Part shown: piece after piece, positions 10,176 through 20,293 of the stretch
Position numbering within the stretch: position 1 is the first letter of the stretch
How the letters are laid out: the number at the start of each line of letters is the position of its first letter
Assembly: GCF_014192095.1 (NCBI RefSeq)
Contig: NZ_JACHXN010000002.1
Coordinates: 124,001 to 188,000, forward strand
DNA: 64,000 nt
Source of the DNA: Phyllobacterium trifolii
Lineage (GTDB): Bacteria; Pseudomonadota; Alphaproteobacteria; Rhizobiales; Rhizobiaceae
Reading direction: 5' to 3'
Position numbers and translations under genes: made by a program
Notes under the pieces: model-generated
Seen by the model: only the letters and a program-made list of their open reading frames with translations
Told to the model about the DNA's origin: nothing
Database searches by the model: none

Positions 10176-10658
10176 TTAAATGAGACGTTCAAGCGGTCCA
10201 GCCGGTAGGGACAACTGCAGTCCCTTGGCAAAAATGACCCAGATTATAAATGACAAAACAATACCGACTGGAATTGTCATCCAAAGCGGTCCCTTGCCGA
10301 AGCCGCGCGCCGTAGCGGCGAAAAGCAGTCCTGTCGCAATGGCAAAGCCCGTTATATGCAATAGCAGCATCTGGGCGACGAGACCGCCTACGATCCAGAC
10401 AACAGGCTGGATCTGCTGTTCCTCTCGTTCGGGAAAATCACCACGCATAGCCTCAAACGCGGTCCAGATCGCAAGAATAAAAAGACCGCCGGCAATCGTG
10501 TAAGGGAAAACTGCCGGACCGATGCGTGTCGCACTGCCGCCAACGGCGGTGGCCGTACTATAGGCAATTATCGCAGCAACAATTGCGATACCAACGGCAA
10601 TCGCCAGCGCCGCCCGATCGGGGCGGCGCGCTTCGGAACTCGGTGTCTCTTGTGTCAT
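10176..10658 (-). CDS. tctB: tripartite tricarboxylate transporter, small membrane subunit TctB
   Basis: A 160-residue protein with four predicted membrane helices (about 18-38, 48-68, 88-110 and 125-150), the layout of TctB, the poorly conserved small subunit. Its start overlaps the tctC stop by four bases (ATGA), so the two are translationally coupled, and tctA follows 9 bp later. Confidence 0.9.
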   Translation of the reverse strand: MTQETPSSEARRPDRAALAIAVGIAIVAAIIAYSTATAVGGSATRIGPAVFPYTIAGGLFILAIWTAFEAMRGDFPEREEQQIQPVVWIVGGLVAQMLLLHITGFAIATGLLFAATARGFGKGPLWMTIPVGIVLSFIIWVIFAKGLQLSLPAGPLERLI

Positions 10659-11605
10659 TTCACGAGGCCAATATCTTTCAGGATAGCTGCTGTTGCGTCG
10701 GTATCCTTTTTCAACTGAGCTTTGAACTCGTCACCGGCAAGGTAGGTATCAGCCCAGCCCTTGGCTTTTAGCTGTTCCTGCCAGGTTTTCGACTTTGCCA
10801 GTTTTTCGACGTCTGCACTGATCGCAGCTTCCTGTTCTGGTGTGATGCCGGGAGGGGCCGCGATCATGCGCCAATTCTGGATAGCAACATCCACCCCGCC
10901 CTCCTTGAACGTCGGCGCATCGATGCCTTCAACCTTTGCATCGCTGGAAATGCCAATAATGCGCAGAGCGCCGGACTTGATCTGCGATTCGAATTCGCCG
11001 TAACCGGAAATGCCGACCGTAACCTGCCCGCCAAGGAGTGCAGCCAGAGCTTCACCACCACCGGAGAAGGCAACGTAATTGATCTTTGTTGGATCGACGC
11101 CAACAGCCTTTGCAATCAGACCAGCTGTGATCTGATCAGTGCCGCCGGCCGAGCCACCGGCCCAGGAAACCGCCCCTGGGTCAGCCTTCAGCTTTTCGAC
11201 CAGTTCAGCCATCGTCTTGATCGGCGACGCAGCCGGAACAACCACAGCCTCGAACTCACCTGTCAGGCGAGCGATCGGAGTAACCTGATCGAGCGTTACA
11301 GGGGATGCGTTCGTCAAAATGGCGCCCACCATGACGTAGCCGCCAACCATGAGCTGCGAAGGATCGCCCTTGGCTGAATTGGCGAATTGCGCAAGGCCAA
11401 TTGTACCGCCTGCACCTGGCACGTTCACAACCTGAACGCTGCCAGAAATTTTTTCATCCTGCAGTGAACTCTGGATCGTGCGAGCAGTCTGATCCCAACC
11501 GCCACCTGGTGCTGCTGGAGCCATGATTTTGTAATCGGCGGCGAAGGCCTGGCCGGACAGCACCATCGCCCCGGCGGCCACACAGGCAAGCAAGATTCTA
11601 CGCAT
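10655..11605 (-). CDS. tctC: tripartite tricarboxylate transporter, periplasmic binding protein TctC
   Basis: A 316-residue solute-binding protein (Bug/TctC family). From the ATG at 11605, preceded by GGGAGG at good spacing, it begins with a clear Sec signal peptide (MRRILLACVAAGAMVLSG...AFAA), cut before DYKIMAPAAPGGGWD. That last stretch is the standard TctC opening with the ligand-contacting loop. Other conserved blocks are NVPGAGGTIGLAQF and WAGGSAGGTDQI. The longer frame to 11710 would place 35 residues before the signal peptide and is rejected. It is the first gene of tctCBA. Confidence 0.94.
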   Translation of the reverse strand: MRRILLACVAAGAMVLSGQAFAADYKIMAPAAPGGGWDQTARTIQSSLQDEKISGSVQVVNVPGAGGTIGLAQFANSAKGDPSQLMVGGYVMVGAILTNASPVTLDQVTPIARLTGEFEAVVVPAASPIKTMAELVEKLKADPGAVSWAGGSAGGTDQITAGLIAKAVGVDPTKINYVAFSGGGEALAALLGGQVTVGISGYGEFESQIKSGALRIIGISSDAKVEGIDAPTFKEGGVDVAIQNWRMIAAPPGITPEQEAAISADVEKLAKSKTWQEQLKAKGWADTYLAGDEFKAQLKKDTDATAAILKDIGLVK

Positions 11606-11775
11606 TCTGGAAATCCCTCCCATGACGGCCATCGCGGCCGCCTGTTTTTGATAAATACTGAAGAAAACGGGAAGATGCCAATGCGTATCAAACCGGATGG
11701 CAGATGCCAAAATCCTTGGGTTCGATAACTTTAATGTACGGACAGCCTCCCAGCGGTCTCCTCATCCTTAAAATG

Positions 11776-11804
11776 ATACTAGGAAACTGTCAGGAAGCTG
11801 TCAC
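11776..11804 (-). promoter_or_regulatory. candidate tctC promoter overlapped by a Pho-box-like direct repeat
   Basis: On the minus strand GTGACA (11804-11799) and TAGTAT (11781-11776) are spaced 17 bp apart. Overlapping the -35 on the plus strand is CTGTCAG-GAAG-CTGTCAC (11787-11804), two 7-bp direct repeats with an 11-bp period, the arrangement of a PhoB box. The orientation is opposite to the usual one for tctC. The predicted leader is about 165 nt. Confidence 0.4.
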
Positions 11805-11833
11805 GCGAAATGACGAACTCACCGCGATTGATG

Positions 11834-12532
11834 TTACAGGCGCGAAAAGGTCAGGTAAGCGCCAATACGGCCTTCGCGATGGGCTTTCTGTTCGTAACGA
11901 GTGCCCGGCCAGGCTTCGTAGGGCGTATGCCAGTTGGCGGAAGTCTTCGCCTGCCACTCAAATTGCCCGTGCGCGTGGCAATGTTGCAGCGTCCAGTTCA
12001 CATAAGTGTCGATGTCGGAAGCAAACCGGAAACGACTCCCGGACTTCAGGACGCGGGCAAAACGGTCGAGATTCTTCTGGCTCACGAAGCGGCGTTTCCA
12101 GTGCTTCTTCTTGGGCCATGGATCGGGATAGAACAGATCAATGCCATCCAGGGAGTTGTTCGGCAACCAGTCGAGGACCTGCGTTGCATCATCATCGTAG
12201 AGCCGAATGTTCCGTATCGGATCATCATGGAGATCGACAACGAGTTTCGCCATGCTGTTGATGAACGGCTCCACGCCGATGAAACCGGATTTCGGACAAC
12301 GCCTCGCCTCGTGCAACAGGTGTTCGCCGCCGCCAAAGCCAATTTCCATCCGGACCGTTTCGACCTCCGCAGAAAACAAACTGCGGAGGTCGTCGGGTGC
12401 CTGCACACCGATATCAAGCTTGAGCAGGGGCAAGAGCTCATCACGGATGGAGCGCTGCAAAGGACGCAGCGCTTTACCGCTTCTTCTACCGAAGAATGCC
12501 TCCGTTGAACGCTCGCGCCGTGCCTCAGTCAT
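11834..12532 (-). CDS. trmB: tRNA (guanine-N7-)-methyltransferase
   Basis: A 232-residue SAM-dependent enzyme that makes m7G46 in tRNA. The SAM-binding motif [11 protein letters not shown] and the family hallmark [16 protein letters not shown] are both present, and the protein ends with the [12 protein letters not shown] segment near the C-terminus. The chosen ATG (MTEARRERS) lies 17 bp beyond the metK stop. A TTG seven codons upstream would overlap metK and is less likely. Distal gene of the metK group; no terminator is apparent. Confidence 0.95.
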   Translation of the reverse strand: MTEARRERSTEAFFGRRSGKALRPLQRSIRDELLPLLKLDIGVQAPDDLRSLFSAEVETVRMEIGFGGGEHLLHEARRCPKSGFIGVEPFINSMAKLVVDLHDDPIRNIRLYDDDATQVLDWLPNNSLDGIDLFYPDPWPKKKHWKRRFVSQKNLDRFARVLKSGSRFRFASDIDTYVNWTLQHCHAHGQFEWQAKTSANWHTPYEAWPGTRYEQKAHREGRIGAYLTFSRL

Positions 12533-12549
12533 AGGATTGCAATGGCCGC

Positions 12550-13815
12550 TCAAGCGGCCAGAGCTGACTTCAACTGCTTGGCCAGATCGGTCTTCTCCCA
12601 GGAGAAAGAGCCGTCGCGACCAGGCTTGCGACCGAAATGGCCATAGGCAGACGTCTTGGCATAAATCGGCTTGTTGAGGTCGAGATGCTTGCGGATGCCG
12701 GACGGCGAAAGATCCATAACGGTACGCAGAGCCGCTTCCACTGCGTCCTCCTTCACACTGCCGGTTCCATGCAGATCAACGTAAACCGATAGCGGCTGGG
12801 CAACGCCAATCGCATAGGAGAGCTGGATCGTGCAGCGATCGGCAAACCCGGCGGCAACGACGTTCTTCGCCAGATAGCGAGCGGCGTAGGCGGCTGAACG
12901 GTCTACCTTGGTCGTGTCCTTGCCGGAGAATGCACCGCCGCCATGTGGCGCGGCGCCACCATACGTGTCAACGATGATCTTGCGGCCCGTCAGACCGGCA
13001 TCCCCATCGGGCCCGCCGATAACGAACTTGCCGGTAGGGTTGATGTACCAGACACAATCGTCCGCGATCTTCAGATCGCCCATCGCTTCGCGGATATACG
13101 GCTCAACGACCTTGCGAACCTTCTTGGAATCCCAGCTGGCATCGAGATGCTGCGTCGACAGCACGATCTGCGTGGCTTCTGCTGCAACGCCGTCGACATA
13201 TCGCACGGTAACCTGGCTCTTGGCGTCCGGTCCGAGTTTGCCAGCGTCGCCCTCGCCCTTGTGGCGGGCACTTGCCAGAAGTTCCAGAATTTTGTGGGAA
13301 TAATAGATCGGAGCTGGCATCAGGTCTGGCGTCTCGCGGCAGGCATAGCCGAACATGATGCCTTGATCGCCAGCACCTTCTTCACCCTGGCGGTCGGCAG
13401 CGTTGTCGACGCCCTGCGCAATGTCAGCTGATTGCGGATGCAGGAGTACTTCGATTTTTGCGGTCTTCCAGTTAAAACCGTCCTGCTCGTAGCCGATATC
13501 GCGGATCGCGCGGCGGGCAGCAGCGCGAAAGCGCGAGGGATTGATGACCGGATGTCCCTTGGCGTCTTTCAGCACAACGCCGTCCTTGTCTTTCTTCAGC
13601 AATGTGTCAGGCACACGCACTTCGCCGGCGATCACGACGCGGTTGGTGGTTGCCAGCGTTTCGCAAGCAATGCGCACAGTCCACGGGTCAACGCCCGTTT
13701 TCTTTGCCTCTTTGTAGATCATGTCTACGATTTCATCGGAAATGCGGTCACAGACCTTGTCTGGATGACCTTCAGATACGGACTCACTGGTAAAAAGATA
13801 AGAACTGCGTGTCAC
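12550..13815 (-). CDS. metK: S-adenosylmethionine synthetase
   Basis: A 421-residue cytosolic enzyme that makes SAM from methionine and ATP. It has [18 protein letters not shown] at the N-terminus, [12 protein letters not shown] (ATP site), [22 protein letters not shown] (P-loop-like region) and the C-terminal AYGHFGRK. It is longer than E. coli MetK (384), as is normal in Rhizobiales, which carry insertions near residue 80-100. The start is a GTG with GAGGGG six bases upstream; no ATG is available without losing the conserved SYLFTSESV opening. It follows the XRE regulator gene by 181 bp. Confidence 0.97.
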   Translation of the reverse strand: MTRSSYLFTSESVSEGHPDKVCDRISDEIVDMIYKEAKKTGVDPWTVRIACETLATTNRVVIAGEVRVPDTLLKKDKDGVVLKDAKGHPVINPSRFRAAARRAIRDIGYEQDGFNWKTAKIEVLLHPQSADIAQGVDNAADRQGEEGAGDQGIMFGYACRETPDLMPAPIYYSHKILELLASARHKGEGDAGKLGPDAKSQVTVRYVDGVAAEATQIVLSTQHLDASWDSKKVRKVVEPYIREAMGDLKIADDCVWYINPTGKFVIGGPDGDAGLTGRKIIVDTYGGAAPHGGGAFSGKDTTKVDRSAAYAARYLAKNVVAAGFADRCTIQLSYAIGVAQPLSVYVDLHGTGSVKEDAVEAALRTVMDLSPSGIRKHLDLNKPIYAKTSAYGHFGRKPGRDGSFSWEKTDLAKQLKSALAA

Positions 13816-13996
13816 GGGGAACCCCTCTTGAAAGCGAACGAATGCTCAATCAGCAAAGTCTGAATTGGGCAGCGTAGTCTTTGCCAATGTCGAGAGGATC
13901 AGTCAATTGCTTTCGTTTTCAAACAAATGGCAGTTTGAGAATTTTTTTCTAAAGCGTGAGAATGCGCTTTCATCTCCGAACACGCATTTCGGCTGA
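13816..13996 (-). promoter_or_regulatory. metK leader region with candidate promoter
   Basis: On the minus strand this 181-bp gap contains TTGACT followed 17 bp later by CAAAGA (a poor -10). Downstream are possible pairings: GGCA with TGCC, and GCAAAG with CTTTGC about 20 nt apart. It does not match any SAM riboswitch class that I can recognise by eye. A 6-bp repeat AAAGCG...CGCTTT just after the XRE gene is followed by A residues, not U, on this strand. Confidence 0.3.
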
Positions 13997-14410
13997 TTAT
14001 TCTTCTTCGTGACCCAATGTACGGACAAGATCGAGAATTTTCCGCCTTATCTTGGCATCACCGATTTTCGCAAATGCACGGGCAAGCTGAATCCCCTCGG
14101 AACTGTTAAGGAAGCCGACAACATAGGTGGTCTCGCTCTCCTCCTCGAACCCCTTGGGCTTGTCGGATTGTCCGGGCATGTCGTCGAAGAAAAATGTGAC
14201 GGGTACATTGAGAATATTGCCAATAGCTTGCAGGCGACTAGCGCCGACCCGGTTCATTCCCTTTTCGTACTTTTGAATTTGCTGAAATGTTATTCCAAGG
14301 CTTTCGCCAAGCTTTTCTTGGCTCAATCCAATCATGTTGCGTCGCAACCTAATGCGTGCACCCACGTGTACATCTACTGGGTTTGGTCTCTTCTTATTAG
14401 TATCAGTCAT
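13997..14410 (-). CDS. XRE-family transcriptional regulator (PraR/PhrR-like)
   Basis: A 137-residue DNA-binding protein. Residues ~17-72 form a Cro/C1 helix-turn-helix (GARIRLRRNMIGLSQEKLGE, then SLGITFQQIQKYEKG). The C-terminal part (VGFLNSSEGIQLARAF, KILDLVRTLG) matches the short rhizobial regulators such as PraR/PhrR, which repress quorum sensing and stress genes. The position between lnt and metK is conserved in the order. An inverted repeat ATTCGT...ACGAAT in front of the gene could be an autoregulatory operator. The orthology is from memory of the family and not tested. Confidence 0.85.
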   Translation of the reverse strand: MTDTNKKRPNPVDVHVGARIRLRRNMIGLSQEKLGESLGITFQQIQKYEKGMNRVGASRLQAIGNILNVPVTFFFDDMPGQSDKPKGFEEESETTYVVGFLNSSEGIQLARAFAKIGDAKIRRKILDLVRTLGHEEE

Positions 14411-14419
14411 AAAAATCTC

Positions 14420-14448
14420 ATTCGTATGAAATGAAGCTTAAAACGAAT
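14420..14448. promoter_or_regulatory. inverted repeat upstream of the XRE regulator
   Basis: ATTCGT (14420-14425) and ACGAAT (14443-14448) are a perfect 6-bp inverted repeat with a 17-bp spacer, 10 bp before the XRE start codon. The left arm also sits in TTCGTATGAA, itself a near-palindrome. It could be an operator for the gene's own product. Confidence 0.3.
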
Positions 14449-14510
14449 TTTATCATCAATGTATCAACGGGCCAAATATGGCTTTATTCGATAGGTCCAC
14501 GTCTAAAATG

Positions 14511-16172
14511 TCAACCAACCCTCGCTCTATAGCGAAAAAAATAAGCCAGCGTTACAACCAGAACAATGCCAATTACAATCCAGAATTGAAAATGGCGCGC
14601 ACCTGCACGAATTGGTAGTTCCACTTTCGTTGGAAGAGCGACATCGATCACGCCAACAGCGTTGAGCGCCAATGCATCAATGATTCGGCCATACGGATCT
14701 ACAACACCAGAAAGCCCGTTGTTGGCAGCCCTTACAAGAGGCAATCCCTGCTCCACAGCGCGCAATTGCGCCTGTCGGAAATGCTGGTAAGGACCCGGAG
14801 TGTCTCCATACCAAGCATCGTTCGTGACGTTGACAATGGCGTCGGCACGCGGACCTTCATAGGACATTTCGGCTGGAAAAATCGCTTCGTAACATATGAG
14901 GGGCAACGCGGTGAAATTGTCCCTCACGGTAAGCGAACGACGGGTAGCCGCTGCTGTGAAGCCGCCAGGAAGCTCGATAACTTCGCTGATGCCAAACCTG
15001 CGCAGAATATTCTCCAGCGGCACATATTCTCCAAAAGGAACGAGATGGACCTTGTCGGCCGCTCCCGTAATTTCTCCCTCGGCGTCGATTGAATATATTG
15101 AATTGTAGTAAAGCGGCGCATCACTGCCGCCGGGCTCTTCCATCCGAATGGCGCCAGCTAACAAAACCTGATCATCCGTCAGGATGTCGGCAATGCTCTT
15201 CAGTGCTTCCGGCGTTTTTGTCAAAATATAAGGAACCGCCGTTTCCGGCCAAACGATGAGCTGCGGCTTGGGCTTACCGTCCTGGGGTACTTCACCGGTC
15301 ATGGCGAGGTATTTATCCATTATGCCCCGCCGTGCGTCGGCATCCCATTTGAGATCCTGCGCGATCGATGGTTGAACCACACGCACTTGCAGCCCTTTGG
15401 CTTCGACCTTTGCATTGTTGAGACGATAGACGCCGAATCCAACGTGGGCGGATATCAGGACAAGGGCGAGAACAATACCTGTTTTCAGGCCGCGCCGGTC
15501 CGCTAGCAACGCAGGAGTGGAAAAAACGACCACGGCCAAGGCATTCATCGCCAGCAGCCCCACGATGACTGATGATTGCATCAAAACCGGCACCGGCATA
15601 GCCGCGTAGCCTATGGCGTTCCAGGGAAAGCCCGTCAGAACGAATGATCGCAGCCATTCGGCAATTCCAAAGCCAAAGGACAGCGCGAATATTCGGCCAA
15701 GACCATCGCTCCACAAGAGCCGCGCAAGCGCCGCAGCAAGGGCATAAAAGATGGCAAGGAAAGCAGGAAGTCCGAGAATGGCGAAAGGTATGGCCCAGGC
15801 GAAATTGGCGGCGTCGACAAGCAAAGCATTGCCGATCCACCAAAGCCCGAATACGAAATAGCCAAAGCCGAACCACCAGCCCACCATCGCGGCCGGTAGC
15901 AAGCGGCGGATCGGCCCAGCGCCAGCATTATCGACGGCCCCATCAATAAGCCAGACAAGAACCGGGAACGATATGAAACAAACGGCAAAGAAATCATAGG
16001 GCGGAAGCGCAAAGCTTGCGAGCGCGCCCATAAAGAACGCCAGCGCAACCCGCCTCCAGCCCGACAGAAGAATGATTTTCCCCGCCAACCGCTGCACTAC
16101 GCCCGTCTCTTTTTCAGCTCGGGATATTGTAACATTCACAGGCGCGACACGAGTAAAATGATCATTGGCCAT
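14511..16172 (-). CDS. lnt: apolipoprotein N-acyltransferase
   Basis: A 553-residue inner-membrane enzyme that adds the third acyl chain to lipoproteins. About six hydrophobic segments fill the first ~230 residues. A nitrilase-fold periplasmic domain follows, with the triad Glu in VWPETAVPY, Lys in ADKVHLVPFGEYVP and Cys in PLICYEAIFP. A last hydrophobic helix lies near the C-terminus. The ATG at 16172 (MANDHFTRV) overlaps the upstream CBS-domain gene by 11 bp. A longer frame upstream lies wholly inside that gene and is rejected. The tlyC/corC-lnt pairing is standard. Confidence 0.95.
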   Translation of the reverse strand: MANDHFTRVAPVNVTISRAEKETGVVQRLAGKIILLSGWRRVALAFFMGALASFALPPYDFFAVCFISFPVLVWLIDGAVDNAGAGPIRRLLPAAMVGWWFGFGYFVFGLWWIGNALLVDAANFAWAIPFAILGLPAFLAIFYALAAALARLLWSDGLGRIFALSFGFGIAEWLRSFVLTGFPWNAIGYAAMPVPVLMQSSVIVGLLAMNALAVVVFSTPALLADRRGLKTGIVLALVLISAHVGFGVYRLNNAKVEAKGLQVRVVQPSIAQDLKWDADARRGIMDKYLAMTGEVPQDGKPKPQLIVWPETAVPYILTKTPEALKSIADILTDDQVLLAGAIRMEEPGGSDAPLYYNSIYSIDAEGEITGAADKVHLVPFGEYVPLENILRRFGISEVIELPGGFTAAATRRSLTVRDNFTALPLICYEAIFPAEMSYEGPRADAIVNVTNDAWYGDTPGPYQHFRQAQLRAVEQGLPLVRAANNGLSGVVDPYGRIIDALALNAVGVIDVALPTKVELPIRAGARHFQFWIVIGIVLVVTLAYFFRYRARVG

Positions 16173-17262
16173 GATCCGACGGCTGATCCGCAGGATCTTC
16201 TTGCTTGACAGGGCGGGTTGGCCGGCGTTCCGCCGTGTGGCGGAGAGGCACAATACGTACCTTGCGAATGCGTCGGGGGTCAGCTTCCAACACGTGAAAC
16301 TCATACCCAGGGACCGCCTGCACCATCTCGCCCCGTACCGGAATACGGCCGAGAATCGAGAAGATCAGCCCGCCGACGGTATCGACATCCTCGCCGTGTT
16401 CACCGATGACGAATCCAGCTCCGATCTTTTCGGAAACCTCATCGAGATCGGCGCGAGCATCGGCAATGAAAACGCCTTCCGGATCTTCAACGAGCATCAC
16501 TTCATCGTCGTCATGCTCGTCTTCAATATTACCGACCACCATCTCGACGATGTCTTCCAGTGAAACCAGACCGTCGGTTCCGCCATACTCGTCAATAACA
16601 AGAGCAATCTGGATGCGTTGTGCCTGCATTCGGCCCATCAGATCGTTGGCTAGCATCGATGGCGGCACGAAAAGAACCGGCCGCATGAGGCTTAAATCGG
16701 CGATCGTCTTGGTGAGATCGACATTGGAAAGGTTGAACTTTGCTGCAACGGGCGTTTTTGGTGCGCGCGCAACGCTCCTGCGCGGGGTTTTAACGCGTGA
16801 AATATTGGTGATGTGATTAACCACATCCCGTATGTGGACCATGCCCCGAGGGTCGTCGAGTGTTTCCGCGAATACTGGCATACGTGAATGGCCCGACTCC
16901 TCAAAAACCTTGAGAAGGTCGCCAAGTGTCGTGGAAATCTCTACGGCTTCGATATCAGAGCGCGGGATCATGACATCCTCGACCCGCAACTCCCGCAGGC
17001 GCAGGATGTTGTGCAGCATGGCGCGCTCTTCGGGCGAAAACGCCGTGTCTCCATGTTGGCTTTCGGCCAGGGCCGCGTCCAGATCTTCCCTGAGAGACGT
17101 ACCGGGGCGAGCCCGCAGAAATGGAAATATGGTGGAAAGAAGCGAGCGCTTTTCTGGACCTTGCGCTCTGGTACTACTCTGCCCTTCGGCATCACTCTCC
17201 TGCCCCGACATTCCCCTTGCGGGAGCGGCGGCAGAATCGTTCTGGTGTGACGTGTCAGACAT
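16162..17262 (-). CDS. CBS-domain/CorC_HlyC protein (CorC/TlyC family)
   Basis: A 366-residue cytoplasmic protein. After a disordered N-terminus, a short hydrophobic-basic segment (LLSTIFPFLRARPG) is followed by the VEDVMIPRSDIEAVE motif that starts the paired CBS domains (about 95-235, with EYGGTDGLVSLEDIVE). A C-terminal CorC_HlyC domain (about 255-340) comes next. Related proteins are linked to Mg/Co efflux (CorC) or called hemolysins; real haemolytic activity is not implied. The ATG at 17262 is preceded by GAGG. It follows ybeY by 5 bp. Confidence 0.92.
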   Translation of the reverse strand: MSDTSHQNDSAAAPARGMSGQESDAEGQSSTRAQGPEKRSLLSTIFPFLRARPGTSLREDLDAALAESQHGDTAFSPEERAMLHNILRLRELRVEDVMIPRSDIEAVEISTTLGDLLKVFEESGHSRMPVFAETLDDPRGMVHIRDVVNHITNISRVKTPRRSVARAPKTPVAAKFNLSNVDLTKTIADLSLMRPVLFVPPSMLANDLMGRMQAQRIQIALVIDEYGGTDGLVSLEDIVEMVVGNIEDEHDDDEVMLVEDPEGVFIADARADLDEVSEKIGAGFVIGEHGEDVDTVGGLIFSILGRIPVRGEMVQAVPGYEFHVLEADPRRIRKVRIVPLRHTAERRPTRPVKQEDPADQPSDHGQ

Positions 17263-17267
17263 GGTCC

Positions 17268-17765
17268 TCAATCGAATTGATCGTCAATGACGGATAGCGC
17301 ATATGGGTCGGGGATGGCAAGACGTTCAAGGGCTTTGCGTTCAAGTCCTTCCATCTCCTCCGCTTGCGTCTCGCTAAGATGATCATAACCGAGCAAATGC
17401 AGAAATCCATGAACGATGAGATGGCTGACGTGGTGATCGAAAGGCTTGCCTTCAGCCACAGCTTCGCGCGCCACTGTTTCATGCGCGATGACAATATCGC
17501 CGAGCATTGGCCCAGGCTTCTGACCAGGCTTTAGCGCAGAAGCTGGAAACGACAGGACGTTGGTGGGCTTGTCCTTGTCACGCCAGTCATTGTTGAGTTC
17601 CTTGATCGTGGCATCCTCGGTGAAGACCAGACTGAGTTCGCTTGTGGGTTGTTCCCCTCGCTGAAGCGTTTGCCACGCGGCAGCAATGGCGTTGGTCGCC
17701 AGATCGCGTAACACGGATTCGTCGCCCCAGTCGTCCGTTTCAACCAGTATGTCGATATCGATCAA
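17268..17765 (-). CDS. ybeY: endoribonuclease YbeY
   Basis: A 165-residue metal-dependent RNase involved in 16S rRNA 3'-end maturation and ribosome quality control. The zinc site H-x3-H-x5-H is visible as [11 protein letters not shown] near residue 125, and the conserved NVLSFPA block lies near residue 70. The usual partner phoH is immediately upstream (17 bp) and corC/lnt downstream, the classic ybeZ-ybeY-ybeX-lnt order. Confidence 0.97.
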   Translation of the reverse strand: MIDIDILVETDDWGDESVLRDLATNAIAAAWQTLQRGEQPTSELSLVFTEDATIKELNNDWRDKDKPTNVLSFPASALKPGQKPGPMLGDIVIAHETVAREAVAEGKPFDHHVSHLIVHGFLHLLGYDHLSETQAEEMEGLERKALERLAIPDPYALSVIDDQFD

Positions 17766-17782
17766 GACAGTATCGCCAAGCG

Positions 17783-18814
17783 TCAGGGCTTGGCGCCTTC
17801 CTTGTCATAGGCGCGGACAATTGCAGCAACTAGCGGATGCCGTACAACATCTACATCAGTAAAGCGCACGGTGACGATCCCGCTGACGCCGTCAAGAATT
17901 CTCAGCGCCTCCACCAATCCGGATTTCTGGCCCGGAGGCAAATCGATCTGGCTCGGATCACCGGTGATGATCATTCGGCCGTTTTCACCCAAACGAGTCA
18001 GAAACATCTTCATCTGCATGGCAGTCGTGTTCTGCGCCTCATCGAGAATGATTGCCGAATGGGCGAGCGTGCGGCCGCGCATGAAGGCGAGCGGCGCTAT
18101 TTCGATTACGCCAGCAGCAATCGCCCGCTCCACCTTGTCGGCGGGCATCATGTCGTAAAGCGCATCGTAGAGCGGTCGCAGGTAGGGATCGACCTTTTCC
18201 TTCATGTCGCCCGGCAGGAAGCCAAGTCGTTCGCCGGCCTCCACGGCTGGACGCGACAGAATAATCCGATCGACAAGCCCGCGCTCCAGCAGCATGGCTG
18301 CGTGCGCGACTGCAAGATAAGTCTTGCCAGTACCTGCAGGCCCGACACCGAACACCATTTCCGAGCGATCGAGCGCCCGCATATAGGCATCCTGAGTCGG
18401 CGTACGAGCAAAGATCGTCTTTTTGCGGGTCGATATCTGGGCTGCAGCCATCTTGCTTTTGTTTTCCATCGTCGGGAGCGTCAACTGGTCATCGGCGGCG
18501 ATTGCCATGCGCAATGCGCCATCGACATCGGACGCGGAGATGTCATGGCCTTTCTGCAGAAGTTCATAGAGCTGATCGAGCGTCCTGCGTGCCTGTTCCG
18601 TTGCGCCAGGCTCACCCCGAATGGCAAGCTGATTACCTTTTGAGCGAACATCGACACCGAGCTTCTGCTCGATGCGGGCGAGATTTTCATCGAACTGGCC
18701 GAACAGCGCACTCGCCAGCCGGTTATTATCAAATGTCAGTACGATATGCGCCAGATCTGAAGCTCCATGGGGGGCTCCCGAGGGAGCGGGTTTCAGTTTT
18801 TCGGTGGCGTTCAA
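17783..18814 (-). CDS. phoH: PhoH family ATPase (YbeZ)
   Basis: A 343-residue P-loop ATPase, partner of YbeY in rRNA processing. A KH-like N-terminal part (about 25-100) is followed by the PhoH domain with Walker [16 protein letters not shown] and Walker [10 protein letters not shown], then [11 protein letters not shown]. No ATG or GTG fits; translation most likely begins at a TTG (18814) that has AGGAG six bases upstream, giving [13 protein letters not shown]. Despite its name it need not be phosphate-regulated; no Pho box is seen here. The gap to miaB is 29 bp. Confidence 0.95.
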   Translation of the reverse strand: MNATEKLKPAPSGAPHGASDLAHIVLTFDNNRLASALFGQFDENLARIEQKLGVDVRSKGNQLAIRGEPGATEQARRTLDQLYELLQKGHDISASDVDGALRMAIAADDQLTLPTMENKSKMAAAQISTRKKTIFARTPTQDAYMRALDRSEMVFGVGPAGTGKTYLAVAHAAMLLERGLVDRIILSRPAVEAGERLGFLPGDMKEKVDPYLRPLYDALYDMMPADKVERAIAAGVIEIAPLAFMRGRTLAHSAIILDEAQNTTAMQMKMFLTRLGENGRMIITGDPSQIDLPPGQKSGLVEALRILDGVSGIVTVRFTDVDVVRHPLVAAIVRAYDKEGAKP

Positions 18815-18843
18815 ACGGCTCTCCTGAATATGTGTTCAGCCTT

Positions 18844-20283
18844 TTATATAGTCCCATTGCTCGCTGAGTTCATCTCCCGAATGCCAATCAGACTGTTGGT
18901 ACCCGTGTCGATGATTCGTACGTTGATAATGTCGCCGATTCTTGCCCCGTGTACATCGATAATTACAGGTTGTAACCAGGGAGATCTTCCGACCATCTGG
19001 CCAGGTACTCTGCCAGGCTTTTCGATCAGCACATCCATGCTCTTTCCAACAAGGCTGCGCTGGAACGCATACTGCTGCTCGCTGAGCAAGGCCTGCAGGC
19101 GCTGGAGTCTCTCATCCTTCACCGCTTCATCAATATGGCCGGTCATATCAGCACCGGGCGTGCCGGGACGCGGCGAGTATTTGAACGAATAGGCTGCAGC
19201 ATATGTAGCATCGCGCACGATCTGCATCGTCGCCTCGAAGTCTTCTTTCGTCTCGCCCGGAAATCCCACAATGAAGTCACCGGACAGGGCGATATCGGAA
19301 CGGGCAGCGCGAATGCGCTCGATCAAACGCAAATAGTCGGCGCTTGTGTGCTTGCGATTCATGGCTTTCAGGATGCGATCGGAACCGGACTGAACGGGCA
19401 AATGCAGATAAGGCATCAGCATATCAAGATCGCGATGCGCGTTGATCAATGTATCATCCATATCGCGCGGATGACTGGTGACGTAACGAAGCCGCGCGAT
19501 GCCAGGGACTTCGGCCAAACGGTAGAGCAGTTTGCCCAAGCCCCATTCGCGTCCGTCCGGACCCTCGCCGTGCCAGGCATTCACGTTCTGACCGAGCAGG
19601 GTCAGTTCACGCACGCCCGCATCGGCAAGCTTTTCGGCTTCTTTCAGAATTTGTGCGACGGGACGGGAAACTTCCGAACCACGGGTATAGGGAACCACGC
19701 AGAAGGTGCAGAATTTGTCGCAGCCTTCCTGCACGGTCAAAAAAGCCGTCACTCCACGGCTTCTTGTTTGCTCTTTTGCAGGCGCAGGCAGATGCTCGAA
19801 CTTGTCTTCTATCGCATATTCGGTCTCGACGACACGCTCGCCTTGGCGAACGCGGGCCAACGCCTGGGGCAGACGATGATACGTCTGGGGACCGACGACG
19901 AGATCCACCACCGGCGCTCGGCGCGTGATCTCATCACCTTCTGCTTGCGCAACGCAGCCAGCAACACCGACAGTCAGTTCACGACCATCTTTTGCCCGCG
20001 CATCCTTCATCTTGCGTAGCCGGCCCAGTGCTGAATAAAGCTTTTCGGAAGCCTTTTCACGAATATGGCAGGTGTTGATCAGCACGAGATCTGCGTCGTC
20101 AGCAGTATCGGTCGGACTATAGCCCTCGGCGGCGAGGCTGTCGGTCATCCGCTGGCTGTCATAGACATTCATCTGACAGCCATAGGTCTTCACATAGACC
20201 TTGCGCGTGTTCACGAGCGCCGGCGAATGCGGCGCGGTGCCGGAAGCTTCCCCCGGCTCAGTTTTGATGTTCATGTCGTCCAT
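18844..20283 (-). CDS. miaB: tRNA-2-methylthio-N6-dimethylallyladenosine synthase
   Basis: A 479-residue radical-SAM methylthiotransferase acting on i6A37 of tRNAs. The N-terminal MTTase domain has [11 protein letters not shown] and [10 protein letters not shown], with its cluster cysteines. The radical SAM CxxxCxxC is [21 protein letters not shown] domain lies at the C-terminus (about 405-470). Two starts are possible, ATG 20283 (MDDMNIK) or ATG 20274 (MNIK). The longer frame upstream overlaps plsC and is rejected. It lies 10 bp beyond plsC. Confidence 0.96.
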   Translation of the reverse strand: MDDMNIKTEPGEASGTAPHSPALVNTRKVYVKTYGCQMNVYDSQRMTDSLAAEGYSPTDTADDADLVLINTCHIREKASEKLYSALGRLRKMKDARAKDGRELTVGVAGCVAQAEGDEITRRAPVVDLVVGPQTYHRLPQALARVRQGERVVETEYAIEDKFEHLPAPAKEQTRSRGVTAFLTVQEGCDKFCTFCVVPYTRGSEVSRPVAQILKEAEKLADAGVRELTLLGQNVNAWHGEGPDGREWGLGKLLYRLAEVPGIARLRYVTSHPRDMDDTLINAHRDLDMLMPYLHLPVQSGSDRILKAMNRKHTSADYLRLIERIRAARSDIALSGDFIVGFPGETKEDFEATMQIVRDATYAAAYSFKYSPRPGTPGADMTGHIDEAVKDERLQRLQALLSEQQYAFQRSLVGKSMDVLIEKPGRVPGQMVGRSPWLQPVIIDVHGARIGDIINVRIIDTGTNSLIGIREMNSASNGTI

Positions 20284-20293
20284 TTGCAGGCTT

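Noticed and set aside
13940-13975. AAAGCG...CGCTTT stem with an adjacent T run as terminator of the XRE gene
   Set aside because: The T run lies on the wrong side for the minus-strand gene: the transcript would have A residues after the stem.
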